This document shows, piece after piece, positions 1 through 10,868 of a stretch of 64,000 nucleotides of DNA; positions within the stretch are counted from its first letter, which is position 1; each line of letters begins with the position of its first letter. The stretch is from Streptomyces armeniacus. GTDB lineage: Bacteria > Actinomycetota > Actinomycetes > Streptomycetales > Streptomycetaceae. The position numbers and the translations under genes are program-made. Where the stretch lies: the NCBI RefSeq assembly GCF_003355155.1, contig NZ_CP031320.1, positions 7,779,383 through 7,843,382 on the forward strand. Direction: 5' to 3'. The notes beneath the pieces are model-generated. The model searched no databases. It was not told the origin of the DNA and worked only from the letters and a program-made list of their open reading frames with translations.

Positions 1-2
1 GG

Positions 3-2858
3 CAGGCGCTGCTCGCCCGGCACCCCAGCCTGCGGGCCGCGTTCGTACCGGACTTCATCGGCGACCTCGTACAGCTCGTCCTCGGCCGCGTCGAACTGCC
101 CTGGCAGCACATCGACCTGAGCGGCCTGCCCGACGGCGAGCGCGACCCCGCCTTCGAGCGTGTCCTGCAGGACGACCTCGCCGCCCACTTCGACCCCGCC
201 GAACCACCCATGTTCCGGCTGACCCTGGTCACGACCGGGCCGGGGCGGGCCGAGCTCGTGATCACCGCGCACCACGTCCTGTTCGACGGCTGGTCCGTGC
301 CGCTGATCATGCAGGACCTGCTGCGGCTCTACGCGTCCGAGGGCGACCCCGCCGCCTGGCCGCGCGTACGCGGCTACCGCGACTTCCTCACCTGGCTCGC
401 CCGGCAGGACTCCGCCGAGTCCGCCCGCGCCTGGCGGCGTGAGCTCGCGGGCGTCACCGAGCCCACGTCCGTACTGCCCGAGTCGCCGGCGGGCGGCGAG
501 GGCGGGCGGGCCGGCCTCGGACAGACCGGCATCGGACAGGTCGACGTGCCGCTGTCCGGCGAGGACTCCCGGGCCCTCTCCCGGCGCGCCGCCGAGGTGG
601 GCGTCACCGTGAACACCGTCGTGCAGGGCGCCTGGGCGACGCTGCTGGGCCAGCTGAGCGGCCGGCAGGACGTCATGTTCGCCTCCACCGTGTCCGGGCG
701 GCCGCCCGCCGTGCCCGGCGTGGACTCGATCGTCGGGACGTTCCTCAACACCATTCCCGTACGCGCCCGCTGGTCGTCCTCCGACACCTTCGCCGACCTG
801 CTGTCCGGCATCCAGGAGCGGCAGGCGGCGCTCATGGACCATCACCACTACTCGCTGACGCAGATCCACGAAGCCGCCGGGCTGGACGCGCTGTTCGACT
901 CCATCGTCGGCTTCGAGTCCTTCCCGATGAACCACGCGGGCCTCAGCGAGGCGAGCAAGGCGGCGGGCATCACGATCAGCGGGATACGGCTGTTCACCGC
1001 CACCCACTACCCACTGACGGTGATGGTCTTCACCGACTCCGACACCCGGCTGCGGCCCGCGCTCCAGTACCGGCTCGACACCCTCGACAAGGAGGCCGCC
1101 GAGCTCCTCGCGGCCCGGTTCGGCACGATCCTCCGGCAGATCGCCCACGACCCGGGCCACCGGGTGAGCGCCGTCGACGTGCTCGCACCCGGCGAACGGG
1201 AGCGGCTCGGCGAACGGCAGCACGGCCCCGCCGTGCCCCTGCCGGAGCGCACCGTGCCCGAGCTGTTCGCGGAGTGCGCGCGGCGCGACCCGGAGGCCGT
1301 CGCGGTCACGGCGGGGGACGTCGTCCTCGGCTACGGGCAGGTCGCCGAGGCCGTGGACCGGCTCGCCGGCCGGCTGCGGCGGCACGGCGCAGGGCCCGAG
1401 AACGTCGTCGCGGTCGCCCTGCGGCAGCCCGTCGACCTGGTCGTCGCCACCCTGGCCGTGCTCACGTCGGGCGCCGGCTGCCTGCCGCTCGACCCCGCAC
1501 ACCCCGCCGCGTACCTGCGCCGCGTCCTGGACGACGCCGCGCCCGCGGCGGTCCTCACGGACGCCGCCACGGCCGCCGTCCTGCCGGAGGGCGTGCCGCG
1601 GCTGCTGCTCGACGGACCGGAGCACGACCCCGGGCACGGACCCGTGGACACCTCCGGGCACGACCCCGCGTACGGCTCCGTGGACGAGCCCGTGCCCCCG
1701 GCGCCCGCCATGGGTCAACTGGCCTTCCTCTGGTACGCGTCCGGCCACCCCGACGGCGCCCGCCCCGTCGCGTACACCCACCGCGGGCTTCTCGCGGCGG
1801 CCGTCGCCGCGGGTGCCGAGCAGCCCGAACGGGCCGCCGTCCCGCTGGGGATGGGCCCCGGGCTCGGACCCGACGTGTTCGCCACCGGGCTGTGTACGGC
1901 CCTCGCCGCCGGCCGCACCCTCGAACTGGGCACCGCGGCACCCGCCGCGTCCGCCGCCCCGGCCCGCGTCGCCGGCACCACGACGCCGCCCCCGCGCGGC
2001 ACACCGCCCGCGAACGTCCGCGCGTACCTGCTCGGCCCCGGGCTGACCCCCGTACCGGAGGGCGCGGTCGGCGAGCTGTACCTCGCCGGGCCCTCGCTCG
2101 CCCGCGGCTACCCGGGGCGTACGGTGGACACCGCGGCGCAGTTCGTCGCGGACCCCTGCGGGCCGCCCGGCGCGCGCATGCTGCGCACCGGCGACCTGGC
2201 GCGGTGGGGCGCCGGCGGGCTGCTCGAGTACGAAGGGCGGAGCGACGGCCAGTTCACCGTGCAGGGCGTACGCGTCGCACCGGACGAGGTGGCCGACGTG
2301 CTGGCCGCGCACGACGCGGTCGGTGAGGCACTCGTCCTGGCGTACGACCAGGGCGGCGACGTCCGCCACCTGGTCGGATACGCCGTAATCAGCCCCGGCG
2401 ACGGCGCCACCGACGACGGCCCCACCGGCGAGGACCTGCGCGCCTGGGCCGCGGAGCGGCTGCCCGCCGCCCTGGTCCCGGCGGCCGTCGTGCCGCTGAC
2501 CGAGCTGCCGCGTACGCCGGGCGGCGCGCCCGACCACACCGCGCTGCCCAAGCCCGACCTCGGCGAGGGCACGCACCGCGCGCCCCGCACGCCGCAGGAG
2601 GAGGCCCTCTGCGAACTGTTCGCGGAGGTCCTGGAGGTCGAACGCATCGGCATCGACGACGACTTCTTCGCCCTCGGCGGCAACTCCCTGCTGGCCACAC
2701 GGCTGGCCAGCCGCATCCGCAAGGTGCTCGGCGTGCACGTCGCCATCGGCACCGTCTTCCAGCACCGCGACATCGCCGGGCTCTCCCGCACGCTGCAGGA
2801 CGCGACGACGTCCAAGCGACCCCGTCTGCGCAAGATGAACAGGAGTGGCGACTCATGA
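3..2858 (+). CDS. Nonribosomal peptide synthetase, C-A(degenerate)-PCP, 5' end outside window
   Basis: The frame is already open at base 3, so the first part of the protein lies outside the window; the first internal ATG is at 210. A condensation domain comes first, with active-site motif HHVLFDGWS and the later GTFLNTIPV motif. The adenylation domain (about 1240-2570) is abnormal. Its A3 loop reads YASGHPDGARP and lacks the usual TSGTTGxPK lysine. The A4-A5 segment with the substrate pocket and NxYGPTE is missing. A7 (MLRTGDLARW) and A8 (GRSDGQFTVQG) remain. A10 reads PGGAPDHTALP, losing the catalytic lysine of NGKVDR. A carrier domain ends the protein, with a normal phosphopantetheine site, DDFFALGGNSLL. 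The carrier should therefore be loaded in trans or not at all. The stop overlaps the next gene by four bases (ATGA), so the two are translationally coupled. Confidence 0.88.
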   Translation, partial: QALLARHPSLRAAFVPDFIGDLVQLVLGRVELPWQHIDLSGLPDGERDPAFERVLQDDLAAHFDPAEPPMFRLTLVTTGPGRAELVITAHHVLFDGWSVPLIMQDLLRLYASEGDPAAWPRVRGYRDFLTWLARQDSAESARAWRRELAGVTEPTSVLPESPAGGEGGRAGLGQTGIGQVDVPLSGEDSRALSRRAAEVGVTVNTVVQGAWATLLGQLSGRQDVMFASTVSGRPPAVPGVDSIVGTFLNTIPVRARWSSSDTFADLLSGIQERQAALMDHHHYSLTQIHEAAGLDALFDSIVGFESFPMNHAGLSEASKAAGITISGIRLFTATHYPLTVMVFTDSDTRLRPALQYRLDTLDKEAAELLAARFGTILRQIAHDPGHRVSAVDVLAPGERERLGERQHGPAVPLPERTVPELFAECARRDPEAVAVTAGDVVLGYGQVAEAVDRLAGRLRRHGAGPENVVAVALRQPVDLVVATLAVLTSGAGCLPLDPAHPAAYLRRVLDDAAPAAVLTDAATAAVLPEGVPRLLLDGPEHDPGHGPVDTSGHDPAYGSVDEPVPPAPAMGQLAFLWYASGHPDGARPVAYTHRGLLAAAVAAGAEQPERAAVPLGMGPGLGPDVFATGLCTALAAGRTLELGTAAPAASAAPARVAGTTTPPPRGTPPANVRAYLLGPGLTPVPEGAVGELYLAGPSLARGYPGRTVDTAAQFVADPCGPPGARMLRTGDLARWGAGGLLEYEGRSDGQFTVQGVRVAPDEVADVLAAHDAVGEALVLAYDQGGDVRHLVGYAVISPGDGATDDGPTGEDLRAWAAERLPAALVPAAVVPLTELPRTPGGAPDHTALPKPDLGEGTHRAPRTPQEEALCELFAEVLEVERIGIDDDFFALGGNSLLATRLASRIRKVLGVHVAIGTVFQHRDIAGLSRTLQDATTSKRPRLRKMNRSGDS

Positions 2859-4309
2859 TCCCCCTTTCTTTCGCGCAGCGTCGGCTGTGGTTCATCGACA
2901 AGTTCCAGGGCGCGTCGGCGACGTACAACGTCCCCTTCGTCCTGCGTCTGACCGGTGATCTGGACACCGACGCCCTGCGTGCCGCCGTACGAGACGTGGT
3001 GGCCCGGCACGAGAGCCTGCGCACGCTGATCGTCGAGGATGCCGACGGCGTACCCGGGCAGCACGTGCTGCCCGCGTCCGCGGCGGAGGCATGCCCGGAG
3101 ACCCCGCTCGTGGACGTCGAGCCCACGGCGCTGGACGAGGCGGTACGGGACGCCGGGTCGTACACCTTTGACCTGTCCGCTGAGATACCCGTACGCACCA
3201 CGCTGTTCCGGCACGCACCGGACCAGTACGTCCTGCTGCTGCTGGTCCACCACATCGCCAGCGACGGCGAGTCCATGGCGCCGCTCGCCCGCGACCTGGC
3301 CGCCGCGTACACGGCACGGCACGAGGGCACCGAGCCGGGCTGGCCGGAACTCCCCGTGCAGTACACGGACTACACGCTGTGGCAGCGTGAGCTGCTCGGC
3401 GACGAGAACGACCCGGACAGCGTGCTGTCCGAGCAGGTGCGCTACTGGCGCGAGGAGCTGGCCGGGGTGCCGCAGCCGCTGCGGCTGCCCACCGACCGGC
3501 CCCGGCCGCCCGCCGCCAGCCACCGGGGCGGCGTCGTCCGCTTCCCCATCGACCCGGAGCTGCTCGCCGCCGTCGAGGAGCTCGCCCGCGACCGCGAGGT
3601 CACCGTCCCCATGGTGATGCAGGCCGCGCTCGGCGTGCTGCTGCACCACCTCGGCGGCGGCGACGACATCGCCATCGGCTCCACCATCGCGGGCCGCACC
3701 GACGACGAACTCGCCGAGCTCGTCGGCTTCTTCGTCAACACCTGGGTGCTGCGCGCCGACCTGTCCGCCACCCCCACGTTCGACCAGGTGCTGACCCAGG
3801 TGCAGCGCAAGGCGCTCGCCGCGTACGACAGCCAGGACGCGCCGTTCGAGCGGCTGGTGGAACTCCTCAACCCGGAGCGCTCCACCGCGTACCACCCGCT
3901 GTTCCAGACGATGTTCACCTGGGAGAACGAGGCCTGGCTCGACCTCGAACTCCCGGGCGTCACCGGGCGCCTGGAGGCCGTGTCCACTCCGACGGCCAAG
4001 TTCGACCTGGAGTTCAACTACTTCAAGGACCCCGACCGGCCGGGAATGCTCTGCTACCTGGAGTACGCCACCGACCTCTTCGACCACGCCACCGCCGAGG
4101 CCATCGGCGCCCGCTACCTCCGCCTCCTCGACGCGGTCGTCACCGAACCCGGCCGGCCCGTCGCCCTCGCCGACCTGCTGGATGCGGGGGAGCGGGAGCG
4201 GGTGCTGGTGGAGCTGGCGGGTGGTGTGGCGGTGCGGCCGGAGGTGTCGGTTGCGGGGTTGGTGGAGCGTTGGGCGGTGTCGTCGCCGGGTGCGGTGGCC
4301 GAGACGTAG
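2855..4309 (+). CDS. NRPS condensation domain protein, truncated at an adapter junction
   Basis: This begins in an ATGA overlap with the upstream synthetase. It is an LCL-like condensation domain: C1-like SFAQRRLWFIDKFQG, catalytic VHHIASDGES, and GFFVNTWVLR. It would couple the amino acid on the upstream carrier to that of the next module. The last 30 or so residues (VSVAGLVERWAVSSPGAVAET) are the start of an adenylation domain, so the real protein was a longer C-A-PCP synthetase. The TAG stop at 4307-4309 falls in sequence resembling Illumina P5 adapter and is probably artificial. A free-standing C-domain gene should not be inferred. Confidence 0.85.
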   Translation: MIPLSFAQRRLWFIDKFQGASATYNVPFVLRLTGDLDTDALRAAVRDVVARHESLRTLIVEDADGVPGQHVLPASAAEACPETPLVDVEPTALDEAVRDAGSYTFDLSAEIPVRTTLFRHAPDQYVLLLLVHHIASDGESMAPLARDLAAAYTARHEGTEPGWPELPVQYTDYTLWQRELLGDENDPDSVLSEQVRYWREELAGVPQPLRLPTDRPRPPAASHRGGVVRFPIDPELLAAVEELARDREVTVPMVMQAALGVLLHHLGGGDDIAIGSTIAGRTDDELAELVGFFVNTWVLRADLSATPTFDQVLTQVQRKALAAYDSQDAPFERLVELLNPERSTAYHPLFQTMFTWENEAWLDLELPGVTGRLEAVSTPTAKFDLEFNYFKDPDRPGMLCYLEYATDLFDHATAEAIGARYLRLLDAVVTEPGRPVALADLLDAGERERVLVELAGGVAVRPEVSVAGLVERWAVSSPGAVAET

Positions 4310-4352
4310 CCCTAGACCGTGGGCGGCAGCGTCAAAGGGGTATACGGGGCGG
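4299..4352. other. Sequencing-adapter remnant (Nextera i5 side)
   Basis: Bases 4320-4333 match the Nextera i5 linker TCGTCGGCAGCGTC at 12 of 14 positions. They are followed at once by 4334-4352, which match the transposase mosaic end AGATGTGTATAAGAGACAG at 12 of 19, nearly every mismatch being a change to G. Upstream, 4299-4311 resembles CCGAGATCTACAC of the P5 oligo at 9 of 13. The order and spacing fit a real i5 adapter read with low quality. This is library sequence, not genome, and marks an artificial join. Confidence 0.75.
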
Positions 4353-4526
4353 GGAGCAGCGGGGGGACACGGGGGAGAGCCTGGAACGGGTCGAGGCCGC
4401 GACGGCGGCGTAACCGCCGGATTCGCGCGCTGACCTCCCCGTTCCCCTTCTCGGCGGCACCGTTTTCCACCGCACCCGTCGTGGCGATCTTCGAGCGATA
4501 CGGCGATCCTGTGCCGCGGGTAGTGA

Positions 4527-4542
4527 CATACCGAGCGGTATG
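4527..4542. promoter_or_regulatory. Inverted repeat, candidate TetR-family operator
   Basis: CATACCG-AG-CGGTATG is an inverted repeat with 7-bp perfect arms, about 50 bp upstream of the acyl-CoA ligase start. Palindromes of the form ATACCGxxCGGTAT are typical operators of actinobacterial TetR regulators controlling fatty-acyl-CoA genes. No regulator gene is present in this block, so the cognate protein is unknown. Confidence 0.6.
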
Positions 4543-4593
4543 CACTGAGAATCGCAGCACCATTACCCGCCCGTAAACTCGGGGAGGCACCCG

Positions 4594-6246
<1,653 letters not shown>

Positions 6247-6262
6247 CCGGAGACGGCACAAG

Positions 6263-6294
6263 TAAGGGGCGCCCTCCCTGGAGGGTGCCCCTTA
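6263..6294. terminator. Bidirectional stem-loop terminator
   Basis: A near-perfect inverted repeat, TAAGGGGCGCCCTCC, pairs with GGAGGGTGCCCCTTA across a two-base loop (one G-T pair). It lies between the convergent acyl-CoA ligase and PAS-protein genes and can end transcription from both sides. Confidence 0.8.
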
Positions 6295-6334
6295 CCGCTT
6301 ACTGCCGCTTACCGCGGACTGCTGCGGAGGCCGG

Positions 6335-9300
6335 TCAGTTGGCGCCGATCTTGGCGAGCAGGTCGACGATCCGCGACTGCACCTCCACGCTCGTCGAGCG
6401 CTCCGCCAGGAACAGCACCGTCTCGCCCGACGCCAGCCGGGGCAGCCCCGCCGGGTCCATGTCCGCCGAGGTGTAGACGACGAACGGGGTGCGGTGCAGC
6501 AGCCCGTTGCCGCGCAGCCAGTCGATGATCCCGGCGCGTCGGCGGCGTACCTGCATCAGGTCCATCACCACGAGGTTCGGCCGGATCTGCGCGGCGACGT
6601 TCACCGCCTCCGAGTCCGACGGCGCGTGCGCGACCTGCATGCCGCGGCGCTCGAGGGTGGCGGAGAAGGCGCCCGCGATGGCCGCGTTCTCCTCGACCAG
6701 CAGCACCCGCGGTGGGTGCTGCTCGCTGTCGCGCGGGGCGAGGGCCTTGAGCAGGACTGCCGGGTCGGCGCCGTACGCCGCCTCGCGCGTCGCCTGCCCC
6801 AGCCCGGCCGTGACCAGCACCGGCACCTCCGCCGCGACCGCGGCCTGGCGGAGCGACTGGAGGGCGGTCCTGGTGATCGGGCCGGTCAGCGGGTCGACGA
6901 ACAGCGCGGCGGGATACGCGGCGATCTGCGCGTCGACCTCCTCGCGGGAGTGGACGATCACGGGGCGGTAGCCGCGGGCGGACAGCGCCTGCTGCGTGGA
7001 GACGTCCGGTTCCGGCCATACGAGCAGCCGCCGCGGGTTGTCGAGCGGCTCGGGCGGCAGCTCGTCGTCCAGCGGGAGTTCGGGCGCGGCCATGCCGCCG
7101 GGACCGTCGGTGACCTCGACGGCTCCGTTCGGCCCGTCCAGCGGCTCCGGCCCCTCGGCCGCGCCGACGTCGGGCGCTCCTATGGCGAACTCGCGGGCCT
7201 GCGGCTGCGGCTGGTGCCCGGACTGCTGCGGCTGCGGTCCCGGCGGCGGCTGTGCCCCGGGCTGCGCCGCCGAGCGGTCGCCGTTCTCCGACGGGGCCGC
7301 CAGCTTGCGGCGCCGGCCCGAGCCGGGCGGCGGCGCGGGCGTCGACGGAGTCGACGGGATGGCCGGTGCGGGGGCGGGCGCCGGGCCCATCGCCTGGGGC
7401 TGCTGCTGGCCGGTTTGCTCGCCGCCGAGGTTCCGGGAGAACGGCACCCCCTGGCCCAGCGTCCGTACGCTTATACCGCTCGGCTGGTCCTGCCCGTACG
7501 GCTCCACTTCGGCGCCCGGCATCGGCAGCGCCTGGGGCGGCGTGGGCTGCTGCGGCAGCGGTCCGCCGCCGAGGATCGGGCTGGCGGCGACCACCGAGTG
7601 GTCGGCGACACGCGGGTCGGCGGGCTGCTCGGCGGACTCGGCGGCGGCCGGCTCCGACTCGGGCAGCGGCTGCGGGTCGCCGCTCGGGGCGGGCATCGGC
7701 TGGGCGCCCGGGAGCGGTTCGGAGGCTCCGGTTCCGTGCCCCTGTCCGTGCCCGTGTCCCTGACCGGCGCCGGTTCCTGCTCCTGGTACGGCTCCGGGTT
7801 CTGCGCCGAGGCCGGCCGGGCCGTCCGGCGTCCTCGGGTCCGGACCGGGCGGGGGAAGGGCGAACGGCTCGTTCGACGACGGCTGGCCCGCGGCCTGCTC
7901 CTCCGCGCGCGCCCGCGCGGCGGCGAGGCGCCGGGCGCGGCGGCCACCGCCCGCGACGGCCGGAGCGCTGCCGGGGTCGCCCGCGCCCGGGTCCGCGCCG
8001 CCCGCGCCGGCGTCCGCGCCCTGCGTACCGGCGGGCAGCGCCGTCTGGCCCGTCCCGTTCGCGTGGCCTTCGGCGGCTCCGCCGCCGGGGCCCAGCGCGG
8101 GGAGCGGCGTGGCGCCGGAACCGTGCTGTGCCTGGTGAGGAATCGATTGGCCGTGCGGACCCGAGCCGGTCTGCTCCGCGCTCCGCGGGTCCGCCTCACC
8201 CGCGGCGCCCGCGGCGCCCTCGGCCGGCGGCGCCAGTACGCGCCGTGCTCTGCGCCCGGTGCCGGGCTGCGCCGCGCCGTGCGCGTTCTCCTCCGCCGGG
8301 GCACCGCCCGTACGGGGGCCCGCGGACAGCGGACGGCGCGCCGACTGGCCGTCGGGCGCGGCCTGTTCGAGCTGCCCGCCCGGTGCGCCCGCACCGTACT
8401 GCTCATCCTGTCCCTGCGCCGCGCCCTGTCCGGCCCCCGTGAACTGCCCGCGCGGATCGACCCGTTCCAGCTGACCGCCCTCCGCGGCCTGCGCCTGCAC
8501 CTGCGCCTGCGCCTCCGCCGGGCTCGGCCGGCCCCGGCGGCGCCCCGTCGGGCGGGGCTGCTGCGCGGACACGTCCGGCGGCCCGCCCTGCGCGGGTACG
8601 AGGCCGCCGGCGGAACCCTCCGACCCGCGTCCGTCCGACCCGCCCGCGTGCGACCCGCCCGCGTGCGCGGCGGCCCCGCCCTGCGTGTCGCCGCCGTCCG
8701 GCGCTCCCAGGTGCTGTGCCGCGTGCTGCGCCCCGTGCGCCCCGCCCCCGGACGACGCCTGCCGCGCCGCTTCCGTGCCGCGTACCGGCTGCGCCGGCAC
8801 CGGCATCACCGTGGTCTCGTTCTCGCGCGGCAGCGCGTGGTCTCCCGAACCCCCGGCAGGGACACCGGCGCCGCCGCCCGTCCCCGTACCGTTCGCGCCG
8901 ACACCCGTACCGTTCGTACCGCCCGCGCCGCCGCCCGCGCCGCCGCCCGCGCCGCCGCGCGCGCCGCCGCCCGTACCGCCGCCGTTCGTGCCGCCCGCGC
9001 CCGGCTCGCCGCCGTTCGCGCGCGCCGTCACCGCGGCCCCGGCCGTGACCGGCACCTCCAGGACGTACGCGCTGCCGCCCGCGGCGCCCGGCACCTCGTG
9101 CGTCTGCAGCACGCCGCCGTGCTGCCGCACGATGCCGCGCGCGATCGGCTCGTGCACCGGGCTGCCGCCCTCGTGCGGGCCGCGCACCTCGATCCGTACG
9201 ACATCGCCGCGCTGCGCCGCCGCCACCACGATCGTGGAGTCGCCGCCCGCAGCCGCCGTCACCGGCGCGCTGCCGGTCGAGTCGACGCCCGCCACGTCCG

Positions 9301-10552
9301 CGATGAGATGGGCCAGCGCCGTGACCAGCCGCTCCCCGTCCACCTCGGCCTCGATGGGCGGCGCGTGCACCGCGAACTGCGCCCGCCCGGGTCCGATCAG
9401 TTCGACCGCGCCCTCGACGCCCGCCGCCACCACGCTGTCCAGGGCGAGGCGTTCGAGCCGCAGCTTCTCCTGGCCGGCGTCCAGCCGCTGGTAGCTCAGG
9501 ACGTTGTCGACAAGCGTCGTCATACGGGCATATCCGGCGGCCAGATGGTGCAGCACCTGGTTCGCCTCCGGCCACAGCTGCCCCGCCGGGTCCGCCGCGA
9601 GCCCGCTCAGGTCGCCGCGCAGCTGGTCCAGCGGGCCGCGCAGGGCGTCGCCGAGGACGGCCAGCAGCTGCGCGTGCCGCTCGGCCAGCGCCTCGTACGG
9701 GCGCCGGTCGGTGAAGGTCAGCACGGCGCCGACGAGTTGCTCCCCGTCCCGTACCGGCGCCGTGGTCATGTCGACGGGCACCGGCTGCCCGTCCTTGGCC
9801 CACAGCACCTGCCCGGCCTTTACGCGGTGCTTGCGGCCGGAGCCGAGGGTGTCGCTGAGCGGCGTCTCCTCGTACGGCAGCTGGCTGCCGTCGGGACGCG
9901 AGTGGTGCACGAGGGAGTGCAGGTGCTTGCCGCCGAGGTCGCTGGCGCGGTACCCGAGGATCTGCGCTGCGGACGGGTTGACGAGGACGACGCGGCCCTC
10001 GGTGTCCACGCCGACGACGCCCTCGGACGCGGCGCGCAGGATCATCTCGGTCTGGCGCTGCTGGCGGGCGAGTTCGGCCTCGGTGTCGAGCGTGCCGGTG
10101 AGGTCCCGTACGACGATCATGAGCAGTTCGTCGCCCGTGTACTGCTTGCTGCGGCCGGGCCCCGGCGGCGGCGTCCCGTGGTCGGCCCAGGCGGCCTCGA
10201 ACGAGGACTGGTACGTGGTCCGCCCGTCGGCGACGTTCGCACTCGTCACCTCGACCAGGAACTCACTGCCGTCCGTACGCCTCGCGACCATGCGCGTCGG
10301 CTTCGTACGGACCTCGCCCTCGTCCTCGTCCGGCCGGCGCATCGAACCCGGGATCCGCTTGGAGTCGAACTCCGGGAGCAGATCGAGCAGACCGCGCCCC
10401 ACCAGCGCGGTGCCCGGGGTCTCGAACGCCTCCAGCGCGATGGCGTTCGCGTTCACCACGGTGCCGTTGCAGTTCACGAGCAGCAACGCATCGGGCAGCG
10501 CGTCGAGTATGGCGGCGAGGCGAGCAGCGCCTCGGGATGGCCTGCTGCTCAC
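6335..10552 (-). CDS. PAS-domain sensor with degenerate histidine kinase core and C-terminal receiver domains
   Basis: This is a soluble protein of about 1,400 residues. It has two PAS domains (roughly residues 10-80 and 175-290, the second with GVVGVDTEGRVVLVNPSAA). A dimerisation/ATPase core follows at about 300-510, then some 600 residues of Gly/Pro/Gln/Ala-rich low complexity, and finally two receiver-like domains. The last contains PNLVVMDLMQV with a candidate phospho-Asp. Where an H-box SHELRTPL is expected the sequence is LGDALRGPLDQL, with no histidine. The N-box asparagine is also missing (RLVTALAHLIADV). The G-box region survives only as IVRQHGG. This looks like a pseudokinase scaffold rather than an active kinase. 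GTG at 10552 is chosen because AGGGAGG precedes it; an ATG at 10579 is in frame. Confidence 0.82.
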   Translation of the reverse strand: MSSRPSRGAARLAAILDALPDALLLVNCNGTVVNANAIALEAFETPGTALVGRGLLDLLPEFDSKRIPGSMRRPDEDEGEVRTKPTRMVARRTDGSEFLVEVTSANVADGRTTYQSSFEAAWADHGTPPPGPGRSKQYTGDELLMIVVRDLTGTLDTEAELARQQRQTEMILRAASEGVVGVDTEGRVVLVNPSAAQILGYRASDLGGKHLHSLVHHSRPDGSQLPYEETPLSDTLGSGRKHRVKAGQVLWAKDGQPVPVDMTTAPVRDGEQLVGAVLTFTDRRPYEALAERHAQLLAVLGDALRGPLDQLRGDLSGLAADPAGQLWPEANQVLHHLAAGYARMTTLVDNVLSYQRLDAGQEKLRLERLALDSVVAAGVEGAVELIGPGRAQFAVHAPPIEAEVDGERLVTALAHLIADVAGVDSTGSAPVTAAAGGDSTIVVAAAQRGDVVRIEVRGPHEGGSPVHEPIARGIVRQHGGVLQTHEVPGAAGGSAYVLEVPVTAGAAVTARANGGEPGAGGTNGGGTGGGARGGAGGGAGGGAGGTNGTGVGANGTGTGGGAGVPAGGSGDHALPRENETTVMPVPAQPVRGTEAARQASSGGGAHGAQHAAQHLGAPDGGDTQGGAAAHAGGSHAGGSDGRGSEGSAGGLVPAQGGPPDVSAQQPRPTGRRRGRPSPAEAQAQVQAQAAEGGQLERVDPRGQFTGAGQGAAQGQDEQYGAGAPGGQLEQAAPDGQSARRPLSAGPRTGGAPAEENAHGAAQPGTGRRARRVLAPPAEGAAGAAGEADPRSAEQTGSGPHGQSIPHQAQHGSGATPLPALGPGGGAAEGHANGTGQTALPAGTQGADAGAGGADPGAGDPGSAPAVAGGGRRARRLAAARARAEEQAAGQPSSNEPFALPPPGPDPRTPDGPAGLGAEPGAVPGAGTGAGQGHGHGQGHGTGASEPLPGAQPMPAPSGDPQPLPESEPAAAESAEQPADPRVADHSVVAASPILGGGPLPQQPTPPQALPMPGAEVEPYGQDQPSGISVRTLGQGVPFSRNLGGEQTGQQQPQAMGPAPAPAPAIPSTPSTPAPPPGSGRRRKLAAPSENGDRSAAQPGAQPPPGPQPQQSGHQPQPQAREFAIGAPDVGAAEGPEPLDGPNGAVEVTDGPGGMAAPELPLDDELPPEPLDNPRRLLVWPEPDVSTQQALSARGYRPVIVHSREEVDAQIAAYPAALFVDPLTGPITRTALQSLRQAAVAAEVPVLVTAGLGQATREAAYGADPAVLLKALAPRDSEQHPPRVLLVEENAAIAGAFSATLERRGMQVAHAPSDSEAVNVAAQIRPNLVVMDLMQVRRRRAGIIDWLRGNGLLHRTPFVVYTSADMDPAGLPRLASGETVLFLAERSTSVEVQSRIVDLLAKIGAN

Positions 10553-10868
10553 GACGGTGCATCCTCCCTGTAACCGCATGGTGCCGGTGACCTGCCGCCC
10601 GTTGCTCCGGCGGCGGCTGTCCAGTCTGCCGCCCGCTCCGGGGGTGTCACTAGGGGGGAGTCTACGGGCAGTGCTCGGCCACCCGGCGGAGGATGCGCGC
10701 GAGGAACGCGTGAGGAGGCTGTGACGGCACCCGCCGTACGCCGCCCCGCCGGACGGCCTTCGCAGGTCACCCCGTGGGCCCGGCGGGTTGTCAGGGGCTG
10801 GTCAGAACGGTCGCCGCGGGCCCCGGCTCCGGCCGGGACCCGCGGGCTTCCGGTTGACCCGGTACGGC
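10553..10868. other. Intergenic region upstream of the PAS protein
   Basis: This is about 316 bases between the start of the PAS-protein gene and the stop of the SSI-like gene, both on the minus strand. It must hold the promoter of the PAS protein, but I recognise no operator, tandem repeat or RNA element. The small open frames across it have no recognisable products. Confidence 0.5.

Noticed and set aside
2855..4309. Stand-alone condensation-domain enzyme
   Set aside because: The chain ends in the first residues of an adenylation domain, and the stop codon lies in adapter-like sequence.
6494..10573. 1,359-residue open frame on the plus strand opposite the PAS protein
   Set aside because: High GC leaves antisense frames open. 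The translation is Arg/Val/Leu-rich low complexity, while the minus strand carries PAS and receiver domains.
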